A stretch of 14,576 nt of DNA. It comes from Bacteroidales bacterium (GTDB taxonomy: Bacteria; Bacteroidota; Bacteroidia; Bacteroidales; JAFGXI01). A program made the position numbers and the translations under genes. Numbering within the stretch: the first letter of the stretch is position 1; each line of letters begins with the position of its first letter. Under the pieces are notes generated by a model, which had not been told where the DNA came from, made no database searches, and was given only the letters and a program-made list of their open reading frames with translations. Below, one piece after another: positions 1 through 8,542 of the stretch. The stretch covers positions 1-14,576 of the forward strand of contig JALSQC010000109.1 in the NCBI GenBank assembly GCA_026985625.1. The letters run 5' to 3'.

Positions 1-225
1 TTTATGGAATTTTCGGTGCCCGGATTTATAAAACGATATTGTCAACCAAATGCAATATTAACTCTGGCAGAATTTTTAGAAGATTATGCTAACGCCGAAA
101 CAAAAGAAAAAGGATACAAACTTATAGACAATAACATTAATAACATGGAAAACGATAATTATAAAAAACAACTTATCGAAAAACTTAAACTGATAAAACA
201 AAAGAAAAGAGATTTATATTTTTAA
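1..225 (+). CDS. hydG: [FeFe] hydrogenase H-cluster radical SAM maturase HydG, C-terminal fragment
   Basis: This is the 3' end of a gene that is open at the left edge of the window; the frame runs from base 1 (Phe, Met) to a TAA at 223-225. HydG cleaves tyrosine to give the CO and CN ligands used to build the diiron subcluster of [FeFe]-hydrogenase. The fragment matches the HydG C-terminus: the Cys in IKRYCQPNA fits the last Cys of the CX2CX22C auxiliary [4Fe-4S] motif, with the first two Cys lying off the window, and it is followed by a PNAILTL..EFLEDYA stretch and the typical RDLYF end. hydF starts 21 bases later on the same strand, and hydE follows. The internal Met at base 4 should not be taken as the start. 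Identification rests on remembered family features plus the neighbours and is strong for such a short piece. Confidence 0.88.
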   Translation, partial: FMEFSVPGFIKRYCQPNAILTLAEFLEDYANAETKEKGYKLIDNNINNMENDNYKKQLIEKLKLIKQKKRDLYF

Positions 226-246
226 TAACTTGTAAACCGTAAAAAA

Positions 247-1440
247 ATGAAAGGAAAAGATTTAAAACCACATATAGGAATTTTTGGACGCCGAAACCTT
301 GGAAAAAGCTCGTTAATCAATGTCCTTACGGGACAAGATATAGCCATTGTATCTAACAAAGCGGGAACAACGACCGACCCTGTAAAAAAATCAATAGAAA
401 TTTTTGGTATAGGACCGGTTATTATAACCGATACGGCAGGTATCGACGACAAAGGATATCTTGGCAAAAAACGAATCGAAAAAAGTCTTAGTGTTATTCC
501 AAATGTAGATTTAGCTATTCTTATTATATCCGAAAATACTTTTGGCGAGTCCGAAAAACAAATATTAAACGAGTTTAAAGAATACGATTTGCCTTTTTTA
601 ATTATTCACAGCAAATCCGATTTGCAAAAACTACAACCCGAGACCATTAACAAAATAAAACAAGTAGCTGATGTCGATATTATGGATTTTAATATTAACG
701 ACAAGTCTGCTTTAGACAAATTAATAAAACTTTTAGTTAAAAATATGCCCGAAACATCATACAAAAGCAAATCGTTGTTTAAAGGAATTATTAAACCAAA
801 AGATATTGTCCTGCTAATAACTCCTATTGACTCCGAAGCTCCCGAAGGGCGAATGATTCTGCCGCAAGTTATGGCTTTACGCGATGTTCTTGACAACGAT
901 GCCATTTGTGTTACGGTAAAAGAAACCGAGATAGAAGATTTTCTTAAAACCGGTATAAAACCTGCCTTAGCTGTAACCGACAGTCAAGCTTTTGAGTTTG
1001 TAAATAAAATTATACCCAAAGATATTACTCTTACAAGTTTTAGCATTACATTGGCAAGATACCGCGGAAATTTTGATAAATATCTCGAGGGAACTCCTAA
1101 AATATCGGAGCTTAACGACGGCGATACAATTCTTATGTTAGAATCGTGCACACACCAATTAGCTTGCGATGATATAGGCAGATTTAAATTGCCAAAATGG
1201 TTGCAAAATTTTACACAAAAAAAACTTAATTTCGACTATGCAAGCGGACTAACAAAATTTCCTAAACCAATAGATAATTACGCCTTGGTAATACAATGCG
1301 GAGGTTGTGTTGTTACTCAAAAACAATTAAATAACCGTTTGTTACCATTTATCAAAAAAAACATTCCCGTTAGCAATTACGGTATGGCAATAGCATATGT
1401 AAACGGTATATTTAACAGGGTTACAGAACCTTTTTTATAA
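247..1440 (+). CDS. hydF: [FeFe] hydrogenase H-cluster maturation GTPase HydF
   Basis: HydF is the cytoplasmic scaffold and GTPase on which the 2Fe subcluster is finished before transfer to apo-hydrogenase. The 397-residue protein has the usual length. The N-terminal GTPase domain shows a P-loop GRRNLGKSS (14-22), GTTTDP (40-45) and DTAG (62-65); the G4 motif is SKSD (122-125) instead of NKxD. The middle dimerisation region contains DSEAPEGRMILPQ, typical of HydF. The C-terminal cluster domain has CTHQ (C301, H303), DDIGRFKLP and QCGGC (Q350, C351, C354). The three Cys ligands are present, but the His that normally precedes CGGC is Gln. The start at 247 has an A-rich leader and places the P-loop at the normal distance from the N-terminus. 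hydE begins 13 bases after the stop, so hydG, hydF and hydE are probably one transcript. Confidence 0.95.
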   Translation: MKGKDLKPHIGIFGRRNLGKSSLINVLTGQDIAIVSNKAGTTTDPVKKSIEIFGIGPVIITDTAGIDDKGYLGKKRIEKSLSVIPNVDLAILIISENTFGESEKQILNEFKEYDLPFLIIHSKSDLQKLQPETINKIKQVADVDIMDFNINDKSALDKLIKLLVKNMPETSYKSKSLFKGIIKPKDIVLLITPIDSEAPEGRMILPQVMALRDVLDNDAICVTVKETEIEDFLKTGIKPALAVTDSQAFEFVNKIIPKDITLTSFSITLARYRGNFDKYLEGTPKISELNDGDTILMLESCTHQLACDDIGRFKLPKWLQNFTQKKLNFDYASGLTKFPKPIDNYALVIQCGGCVVTQKQLNNRLLPFIKKNIPVSNYGMAIAYVNGIFNRVTEPFL

Positions 1441-1453
1441 AATCCCACGAAAA

Positions 1454-2536
1454 ATGATTTATAATATTTTAAATAAAAAAATACTTACTAAAGACGATAT
1501 AATTTATTTGTTAAAAACAGACAAAACCGAAAGAAATATTTTATTTAAAAAATCAGCCGAGGTTAAGCAAAAAAGTATAGGAAACAAAGTATATTACCGT
1601 GGGTTAATAGAGTTTTCAAACATTTGCGAAAAAAATTGTTACTATTGTGGCATTCGCAAATCAAACAAAAATATTAAACGATATAATATTTTAGACGATG
1701 ATATACTAAAATCGGCAAAATTTGCTTTTGACGCAAACTACGGCTCGGTAGTTCTGCAATCGGGCGAAATTGCAAATGATAAATTTACGCGTAGAATAGA
1801 GAATCTTTTAAAAAAAATTAAACTACTGTCTAATAATAAATTAGGAATTACAATATCGCTTGGCGAACAAACCGAAGAAACTTATAAACGATGGTTTAAA
1901 GCAGGTGCACATCGTTATTTATTGCGTATAGAAACATCAAACCGCAATTTATACTATAAAATGCACCCCGAGAACAAAAATCATAATTTTAACAACCGAA
2001 TAAATTGTTTGCAAAATTTAAAAAAAATAGGCTATCAAACAGGAACAGGTATAATGATTGGGTTACCTTTTCAGAGCTTAAGCGATTTAGCCGACGATTT
2101 AATTTTTATGAAAAATATTGATATCGATATGTGCGGAATGGGACCATACATAGAACATAAAGATACTCCGTTATACAAATACCGCAATTTATTATTGCCA
2201 TTAGAAGAAAGATTTATTCTTACTCTTAAAACCATTGCCATATTACGATTATTAATGCCTAATATTAATATTGCAGCAGCAACAGCTTTGCAAGCTATAG
2301 ATAAAATAGGCAGAGAAAAAGCACTAAAAATAGGAGCAAATATAATTATGCCTAATATTACTCCCGGAAAATTTCGCAACCATTATAAACTTTACGAAAA
2401 CAAACCTTGTATCGACGACGAACCCGATGACTGCAAACAATGTTTAGATGCCCGTATTGCAATATCGGGCAACAAAATAGGATACGGCGAATGGGGCGAC
2501 TCGTTGCATTTTAAAAAAAAGAAATATTTTTTTTAG
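1454..2536 (+). CDS. hydE: [FeFe] hydrogenase H-cluster radical SAM maturase HydE
   Basis: HydE is a radical S-adenosylmethionine enzyme that works with HydG and HydF in assembling the diiron subcluster. The 360-residue protein carries the radical-SAM triad CEKNCYYC (C58, C62, C65), which holds the [4Fe-4S] cluster reducing SAM. It also has YRGLIEFSNIC before the triad and a VVLQSGE strand, as in the HydE/biotin synthase-like group. Near the end, C319, C327 and C330 form CX7CX2C, the layout of the second, dispensable cluster known in Thermotoga HydE. The TIM-barrel signatures TGTGIMIGLP and GMGPYIEHKDTPL are present. PylB and biotin synthase are related folds, but the second-cluster cysteines and the hydG-hydF context favour HydE. 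The gene ends just before a convergent repeat. Confidence 0.94.
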   Translation: MIYNILNKKILTKDDIIYLLKTDKTERNILFKKSAEVKQKSIGNKVYYRGLIEFSNICEKNCYYCGIRKSNKNIKRYNILDDDILKSAKFAFDANYGSVVLQSGEIANDKFTRRIENLLKKIKLLSNNKLGITISLGEQTEETYKRWFKAGAHRYLLRIETSNRNLYYKMHPENKNHNFNNRINCLQNLKKIGYQTGTGIMIGLPFQSLSDLADDLIFMKNIDIDMCGMGPYIEHKDTPLYKYRNLLLPLEERFILTLKTIAILRLLMPNINIAAATALQAIDKIGREKALKIGANIIMPNITPGKFRNHYKLYENKPCIDDEPDDCKQCLDARIAISGNKIGYGEWGDSLHFKKKKYFF

Positions 2537-2557
2537 TTATCCACCATTTATTAAATC

Positions 2558-2626
2558 CGTCATTACGAGGCTGTAAGCCGAAGTAATCTGTTGAATAGAA
2601 CTACCAACCAGAGAGAGATTGCTCTG
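2558..2626. repeat. degenerate CGTCATTGCGAGG-type palindromic repeat in a convergent gap
   Basis: The gap between the convergent hydE and lipoprotein genes is mostly this element. It begins CGTCATTACGAGG (2558-2570), close to the widespread dispersed repeat that starts CGTCATTGCGAGG and continues to GAAGCAATCT. Here the matching part is GAAGTAATCT (2580-2589). After about 27 bases an opposing AGATTGCT (2616-2623) can pair with AGTAATCT in eight positions, one of them G-T. A small hairpin GGCT-GTA-AGCC lies at 2569-2579. The right arm is cut short at the stop of the lipoprotein gene. In RNA it might act as a weak terminator for either side. Family assignment is from memory of the consensus. 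Confidence 0.6.
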
Positions 2627-3274
2627 CTATTTAAAACTGTTGGGTTTATTTATTGTAGAAATTTTTAAATCGTCAAAATAAGTTACTGCATCTGATTTTG
2701 TCCATAAACCTATTTTTCCATAGTTTTTAAGACTATTATCGGTTGTTTCCATCTCTAAGCTATTATTAAAATAACATTTTATATATTCGCCATTTACTAT
2801 TATTTTTATATTATACCATTTATTTTTTTGCATTGTTATTTTAGAACTTTTTAGTTGAATTCTTCTACCGTTTACAACTTTATAAAGTCTAAAATTATTT
2901 TCTAAAGGATTAGCCCTGGCAACATAATAATTATTTTCGTCTTTATAACGCCAAACCGGACCGCCTCCTTGGTCGTTGTCCCCTTTTTCGGCTTTAAAAC
3001 GAACATTAATTTCCATATCTTTATATTTTAACGAATCGTTAATAATGATATTAAATCTATAGTCTTCGGTTTCTTGCGATGTTTGTGCCAAAACATTATT
3101 ACCGTTATCGTTAATAATAACCCATTTGCAAGGATTTCCTTTTCCCGTAATGTGAGTTGACCATATTTTTGTTTTGCTTAGGTTGGTGTTATCAAAAGAA
3201 AATTTTACACTTTTTTGTGCATTACTGCAACTAACCATAATTATTAAGGTTAAAATAATAATAATATTTTTCAT
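2627..3274 (-). CDS. lipoprotein with LamG/DUF1080-like concanavalin fold, coupled to RND permease
   Basis: A 215-residue exported protein. It starts with Lys, a hydrophobic stretch and a lipobox-like MVSC with lipidation Cys16, followed by SN, so it is probably anchored to the inner or outer membrane. The remainder resembles small LamG/DUF1080-like beta-sandwich proteins: QGGGPVWRYKDENNYYVARA (about 101-120), LYKVVNGRR, WYNIKIIVNG, then GKIGLWTKSDAVTYFDDLKI near the C-terminus. Such folds often bind sugars or other ligands, but no catalytic residues can be claimed. Its ATG overlaps the stop of the RND permease by four bases (3271-3274, ATGA), which suggests translational coupling and a role with the pump. 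It is the last gene of the unit and runs into a repeat shared with hydE's end. Substrate and function are unknown. Confidence 0.8.
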   Translation of the reverse strand: MKNIIIILTLIIMVSCSNAQKSVKFSFDNTNLSKTKIWSTHITGKGNPCKWVIINDNGNNVLAQTSQETEDYRFNIIINDSLKYKDMEINVRFKAEKGDNDQGGGPVWRYKDENNYYVARANPLENNFRLYKVVNGRRIQLKSSKITMQKNKWYNIKIIVNGEYIKCYFNNSLEMETTDNSLKNYGKIGLWTKSDAVTYFDDLKISTINKPNSFK

Positions 3275-6200
3275 TTTTTTATATGTTTATTTATAATTTG
3301 CAAAAAACTTGGTAGAACTATTAAAAGAAGAGGCATTGCTACAATAAAACCTCCTATTACAGCAATGGCAAGAGCTTGTTGCATTTGTGCTCCTATTCCT
3401 ACACCTATTGCTAACGGAATAAGTGCTAAAATAGCACTTAAAGCAGTCATTAGGTTTGGACGTAAACGTAACATTATAGCATTGTTAACAGCATAATCCG
3501 CTGCATTGTTTTTTAAATCTTTTAAAAACTGAAATACCGTAAAAATAGCGTTTTCAGCTACGATACCTACTATCATTATTAAGCCTGTATAACTACTTAC
3601 ATTTAACGGAATATTAAAAATATAAAGCATTATTAAACTACCGCTTATGCTAAGCAAGGAGATTATAATAATTATAAACGAAATAATCCAGTGTTTAAAA
3701 ATAAACATTAAAACAACAAAAACAAGAAGTGTTGCAAGAGTTAAAATCATTAATAATTCTTTAAACGACTGTTGTTGCTCGGCATAAGCTCCTCCATATT
3801 TAATTTGATAAGCCGGAGGTAAATTTATTTTTTTTGCAAATGCCGACTTTAAATTATCAATTGCCGAACCTAAATCTTTATTTTCTAAACGTGCCGTTAA
3901 GATAATAACAGGTTTTAAATTCTCGCGACTTTCGATAACATCGCCCGATTGTGTTTTTATATTGCAAAAAAACGATAGTGGACGCATTGTGCCGTCGGGT
4001 AAAAATATTGCTTGTTTTTTTAATACTTCCAAATCGTTATTTGCAAAATCCAAGAAACGCATAATAATGCGTCGCATTTGTTGTCCCTCTTGTATATCGC
4101 CAATTTGCAAACCCGATGTCATTGCCGCTTGGTCGGGGTTTGGAACGGGAATATTTGCACTTCGACCTACGGGAACTCCTTCGATAATTGTTTTTAATTG
4201 TGTATCGAAATTAGTTAAACTAATATTATAAAGAGCTAATTTGTCGAGTTTAGGCTTTATAATTAGTGCAGGACCTTCGGGAACAAGACCATCGTCTATA
4301 TCAACAATTCCGGGAATACTATCCATAACTTTATGACATTGATCGGCAATTTTTTGTAATTTTTTATAATTGTCGCCAAAGATTTTAATTTCTATTGGTT
4401 GGGCTTTGCCTATTAAATCGCCAAGCAAGTCGGCAATTCGTTGTCCAAACTCAATATTAAGAACCGGAACTTTTGCCGATATCTCGTGTCGCAGGTCGTT
4501 AATTACCTCATCGGTTGTTTTTTTTCGATTGTTTTTTAGTTGTATAGAGTAGTCGCCTTCGTTAGCAGGGTGTGCTCTAAAAGACATTCTAATACCTGTT
4601 CGTCGCGAATAACTTTGCACGTTAGGATTTGCAAGAATTATTTTTTCCATCTCTTTACATAAACGGTTGGTTTCGTTAATATTAGTGCCGGGAGGAGAAT
4701 AATAATCCAAGACTATAGAGCCCTCGTCGAGTTCGGGCAAAAATCCTGTTTGTAATTTTGTCGATGCCAAATAACCAAAAACTAATAATAAAAATACAAA
4801 AGCAAACGAGTATGCAGGTTTTTTAAAAAACCATATTAATAGATTAATTTTTGGTTTGTGTTTTTTTGTTTTTGGTTTATATCCTATAATTATATGAAAA
4901 ACAGGCAATAACAACCAAGTAACTAAAAACGAAACTATCATTGTAAGTTGCATTGTATCGGAAAGAATACGAAAAAAACTTCCTGCAAGTCCACTCATTA
5001 AACGAAACGGAAAATGTATTACTATTGTCGAAAGCGACGATGCAATCATTGCCGGTAATAAAAATTTTATTGATATCTTAACAATTTGATATCGATTTTT
5101 ATCGGGATAGTTTTCGTGATTTTTATATATTTGTTCGATAATTACAATTGCATCGTCGATAATAAGACCTACCGAGGCGGCAATTGCTCCCAGCGACATA
5201 ATATTAATGGTTATGCCAATTAAATACAGCACTAAAAATGAGAATGCTACTGTAACGGGAATTGTAAGTAAAACAACTAAACTCGATCGCCACGAACGTA
5301 AAAATAAAACAATAACAATAAATGCCAAAAGCAGACCTTCGTAAATAGTTTTTATCGCACTATCTACACTTGCCGTTACAAAAGCACTTTGATTGTAATA
5401 TGGTTTTAGTAAATAACCTTTTGGTAATAAGCGTCTTATTTCTTGAGCTTTTTTTTCGGTATTCTTGGCAAAATCGGTTAGGTTTACTCCCGGTTGTTTT
5501 ACTAAATCGATAATAACGGCATTGTTTCCGTTAGCATTTATTTTTACAAATTCTTGTTGCTCCTCGAGTTTTATTTTTGCAATATCTTTTATTTTTATAA
5601 TTCTACCGTTTATGTTTTTTATTATTGTATTGTTAAGCTGTTGTATATTTTTAACACGGGTATCTAATAATGTTAAATACATTCTGTAATGGTCGGGTAA
5701 AAGTCCTGCCGACGACACAAAATTATTGTTGTTAAAAGCAGTTATAATATCTTTTGGTTTAATGTTTAGGGCTTCCATTTTAATAGGAATGGGAATAATT
5801 ACATATTCTTTACTTCTGCCACCACGGACAATTACATTTGATATGCCTTTTAGTTGCAAAAAGGCAGGACGAATAATAATGCTTGCAATGTCTTTTAAAT
5901 CGACATCGGTTTTATCGGGATTTTCGAGAGTGTATCCGTAAACGGGAAAAAGTGATTGGTTCATTACCTCGGCAGAGATGTTTACGTCGGGAGGCAGAAA
6001 ATTTTTTATTTCGTTAATACGGCTTTCTAATTGTGGTTTTAATTCGTAGATGTTAAGTCCCCAGTCGAAATAAACCTCTATGGTAGCACTTCCCCTGCCG
6101 GTATTACTTTTTACCAATTTAACGCCATTTACTTTTTTTACGGCATTTTCTATTGGTTGTGTTACCGTTATCATCATTTTGTCAATAGGTATCTGTCCGG

Positions 6201-6345
6201 CATCTACAATAATAGAGATTCGTGGAAATTGAACCTCGGGGAACAGGTTGGTTTTCATTTGTGTAAACGAAAAGATACCTGCAATAAATATTAATATCCC
6301 TAATAATAATATTGGTTTTTTTAATATTTTGTAGTAGTTTGTCAT
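3271..6345 (-). CDS. RND efflux transporter permease, HAE/HME-intermediate (CusA/AcrB superfamily)
   Basis: Inner-membrane proton-driven pump of 1024 residues, the normal length for the tripartite RND class. It has TM1 near residues 12-28, a large periplasmic loop, the TM2-TM6 block at roughly 330-490, TM7 after PAYSFAFVF, a second large loop, and TM8-TM12 at the C-terminus. The TM4 proton-relay pair is D397-D398 in GLIIDDAIVI, as in AcrB. In TM10 the AcrB Lys position appears to be Glu931 (GIVAENAIF), as in CusA/CzcA-like pumps. FLPELDEGSIVLDYYSPPGT and IADLLGDLIG..QPIEIKIFG belong to a less studied subgroup with mixed features, so neither metal nor drug export can be chosen. It starts 9 bases after the DUF5916 gene and overlaps the lipoprotein gene by 4 bases. 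Confidence 0.9.
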   Translation of the reverse strand: MTNYYKILKKPILLLGILIFIAGIFSFTQMKTNLFPEVQFPRISIIVDAGQIPIDKMMITVTQPIENAVKKVNGVKLVKSNTGRGSATIEVYFDWGLNIYELKPQLESRINEIKNFLPPDVNISAEVMNQSLFPVYGYTLENPDKTDVDLKDIASIIIRPAFLQLKGISNVIVRGGRSKEYVIIPIPIKMEALNIKPKDIITAFNNNNFVSSAGLLPDHYRMYLTLLDTRVKNIQQLNNTIIKNINGRIIKIKDIAKIKLEEQQEFVKINANGNNAVIIDLVKQPGVNLTDFAKNTEKKAQEIRRLLPKGYLLKPYYNQSAFVTASVDSAIKTIYEGLLLAFIVIVLFLRSWRSSLVVLLTIPVTVAFSFLVLYLIGITINIMSLGAIAASVGLIIDDAIVIIEQIYKNHENYPDKNRYQIVKISIKFLLPAMIASSLSTIVIHFPFRLMSGLAGSFFRILSDTMQLTMIVSFLVTWLLLPVFHIIIGYKPKTKKHKPKINLLIWFFKKPAYSFAFVFLLLVFGYLASTKLQTGFLPELDEGSIVLDYYSPPGTNINETNRLCKEMEKIILANPNVQSYSRRTGIRMSFRAHPANEGDYSIQLKNNRKKTTDEVINDLRHEISAKVPVLNIEFGQRIADLLGDLIGKAQPIEIKIFGDNYKKLQKIADQCHKVMDSIPGIVDIDDGLVPEGPALIIKPKLDKLALYNISLTNFDTQLKTIIEGVPVGRSANIPVPNPDQAAMTSGLQIGDIQEGQQMRRIIMRFLDFANNDLEVLKKQAIFLPDGTMRPLSFFCNIKTQSGDVIESRENLKPVIILTARLENKDLGSAIDNLKSAFAKKINLPPAYQIKYGGAYAEQQQSFKELLMILTLATLLVFVVLMFIFKHWIISFIIIIISLLSISGSLIMLYIFNIPLNVSSYTGLIMIVGIVAENAIFTVFQFLKDLKNNAADYAVNNAIMLRLRPNLMTALSAILALIPLAIGVGIGAQMQQALAIAVIGGFIVAMPLLLIVLPSFLQIINKHIKK

Positions 6346-6354
6346 ATAATTTTG

Positions 6355-8535
6355 TTAAAAAATTATTCGATATATTAATTTAATAACTGCATTTGTTGTC
6401 TGTGGTTTTAAATACTCTATTTGTTTTATTGGTTCTTGATATCCTATATTATAAACAAAATACAAGTCGGAACCTACTTTTGGTATCCAGTGTAAACGAA
6501 TATTATAAATCATAATTTCGTCTAAATCGTTGTATTGAGAAAATAACGAAAAGTTTAATTTTGTTGTAAAAGCATAATTTAAATATAAGGCTATTTCGTT
6601 TGTTGTTATGTTTCCCTCGGGTAAATTTAAAAAATTAACAGTATAATTTCCATTAATATTTAGGTGTTTGTTAACGTTTATGCCTAAACTACTTTCGATG
6701 GTTTGTATTTTTCCGGTATAAAATCCGCCGAAATTGTATAAAAGTTCTGTCCATATTTTACGGGCACGGTATGTTTCGAATTGTATCTCGTATTTATACA
6801 TTGTGTATTTTCCGGTTGGTATAGATATGCTGTCGGTAAGCGAAAACGGATTGTCGATACGGTCGTAGTTTTGTATAAGATTTATTTCGAATCGTTCGCC
6901 CGATTTAAAAATAGCACCAAGTGGACGGGTTTCGTTAGAGAGGCTTTCTATTTCGCCTGTTGTGTTTGTGTTGTATAGTGTAAATCCCCATGGTTTTAGT
7001 AGTAATCGTTTTATTCCGTATTTTGTTAGTATGCGTGGTGATAAACGAAAATACCAACTGTATGAATTGTAATTTTTACGGCGTATATAACCCAACCCGG
7101 GATTAAAATTATTTTGCATGCTTCCTAAAGCCATAAAGTTGTCTATCAGGTCGTTAGGGTAATCGGCATAAAGGCGGTATGTTAATGCGTCTTTTTGAAT
7201 TTTAAAGTCATTTGTGCAAGTAGTGAGTTTTGCTCCAATTGTAAGATTTTTATTTTTTAAAAATTTTGATGTTTGATAAGCTCCATCAATTCCAATAACT
7301 TGATTTGATGTTTTTGTGTTTATTTTGTTTGTAAAAATTCCTCCTATGTAAGATTGTTTTCCAATATCGTATTTATAGCGGAATACTGTATTGTTTGTTG
7401 TTGGTATTGTATCGAATTTTTCTTCTTGTATATTTAGAAATCCTATATTGTTTCGTCCTATTTTTCCAAATACACGGGCTCCTGCAATTATTGGTATTTG
7501 CATGCCGTTTTCTAAACCTATTTCTCTACTGTAGAAAGCGTTGTTCATATCGCCAAGATAATATGAGAACATATCGGAACCTTCTAGAAAAAATTGTCGT
7601 TTTTCGGGATAATAAATACTAAATCGCGATAAGTTAACGGGAATACGGTCGGCTTCGACTTGAGCAAAATCTGTAAAAGTTGTTAGGTTTAGTTTTAGTG
7701 TTGGCAAAAGGCTAACATTTAAATCGCCTCCAAATTTTAACGGATACGAACTTCCGCTGTTTTTTTTGTATTGCCAGCCTGCTAAAGTATATGGTTTAAA
7801 TTCAAATTTTTTAGCGTAGGCAATGTTTTTTATGTTAATTAATCTGCCGGCATTTGCTACCGAATAAATAGAATAATCTCTTGACCAGCCTTGCCATAGA
7901 GCTTGTTCGTTTTCGGATACAATATCGCGTTCGAAATTTATAGCCCAATTTAATATGCTGTCGTTTTTAAACTGGAACGTGCTAAACGGAATGTAAATTT
8001 CGGCAAACCAACCTTTGTTGTTAATTGTTGTTTTTGTGTCCCACACGCCGTTCCAATCTTCGTTTCCGTCTTCGCCTCCGTAAATTTGAATATCGGCTCT
8101 TGCTCCATTAGGGTTTATTACAAATAAATATCCTGTGCGATTATCGTCAAAAGGGCTAATTATTATTTGAAAATTATCGTCGGAACGGTAATTAAAATCG
8201 CGTTTCATATTTTTTGCAACTATTTTAGTAATATCTTTTTGATAACACCAAATACCTATATAAAGAGTATTTTTATTGTAAAGCATTGCAACCTCGGTGT
8301 GTTCGGTAACGGGTTTGCCAAAATCTAAATCTCGTTGTGTAAAATTACTTATGTGTTGAGCTTTTTGCCAAGCCGGTTCGTCTAAGTTACCATCGAATTG
8401 TATCTTTTTTGTAATTTTATATGGTTGTATAGTGTTTGGCATCGATTGTTGTGAATAAACATATAAGTTTGTTGTGATTAATAATATGCTTAATATTGTT
8501 TTTAAATAGCCAAAATTGTTTGTTGGTTCTATCAT
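6355..8535 (-). CDS. DUF5916 outer-membrane protein with N-terminal CBM9-like domain
   Basis: A 726-residue exported protein. The N-terminus has a short polar lead and a hydrophobic segment (11-27) with likely cleavage near YVYS (28); no later Met offers a better signal, so this start is kept. Residues about 39-220 resemble a carbohydrate-binding family 9 sandwich: IQFDGNLDEPAWQKA, TLYIGIWCYQ, DGNEDWNGVWDTKT and GWFAEIYIPFSTFQF. The rest matches the DUF5916 pattern, for example RFSIYYPEKRQFFLEGSDMF and GARVFGKIG, with many alternating beta strands. The protein ends in IYRIIF, whose C-terminal Phe is typical of outer-membrane barrels. It sits between the adaptor and permease genes, with gaps of 7 and 9 bases, which is not part of a usual RND operon. 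The DUF5916 role is not known; transport or a channel is inference. Confidence 0.86.
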   Translation of the reverse strand: MIEPTNNFGYLKTILSILLITTNLYVYSQQSMPNTIQPYKITKKIQFDGNLDEPAWQKAQHISNFTQRDLDFGKPVTEHTEVAMLYNKNTLYIGIWCYQKDITKIVAKNMKRDFNYRSDDNFQIIISPFDDNRTGYLFVINPNGARADIQIYGGEDGNEDWNGVWDTKTTINNKGWFAEIYIPFSTFQFKNDSILNWAINFERDIVSENEQALWQGWSRDYSIYSVANAGRLINIKNIAYAKKFEFKPYTLAGWQYKKNSGSSYPLKFGGDLNVSLLPTLKLNLTTFTDFAQVEADRIPVNLSRFSIYYPEKRQFFLEGSDMFSYYLGDMNNAFYSREIGLENGMQIPIIAGARVFGKIGRNNIGFLNIQEEKFDTIPTTNNTVFRYKYDIGKQSYIGGIFTNKINTKTSNQVIGIDGAYQTSKFLKNKNLTIGAKLTTCTNDFKIQKDALTYRLYADYPNDLIDNFMALGSMQNNFNPGLGYIRRKNYNSYSWYFRLSPRILTKYGIKRLLLKPWGFTLYNTNTTGEIESLSNETRPLGAIFKSGERFEINLIQNYDRIDNPFSLTDSISIPTGKYTMYKYEIQFETYRARKIWTELLYNFGGFYTGKIQTIESSLGINVNKHLNINGNYTVNFLNLPEGNITTNEIALYLNYAFTTKLNFSLFSQYNDLDEIMIYNIRLHWIPKVGSDLYFVYNIGYQEPIKQIEYLKPQTTNAVIKLIYRIIF

Positions 8536-8542
8536 ATAAAAT

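Noticed and set aside
2253..2361. Repeated ATGCCTAATATTA inside hydE
   Set aside because: Both copies encode MPNI in normal conserved parts of HydE; coincidental codon use.
1454..2536. HydE gene considered as biotin synthase or PylB
   Set aside because: CX7CX2C near the end and the hydG-hydF neighbours fit HydE better.
2627..3274. Lipoprotein considered as a glycoside hydrolase
   Set aside because: The concanavalin/LamG-like fold is visible, but no catalytic acid pair can be identified.
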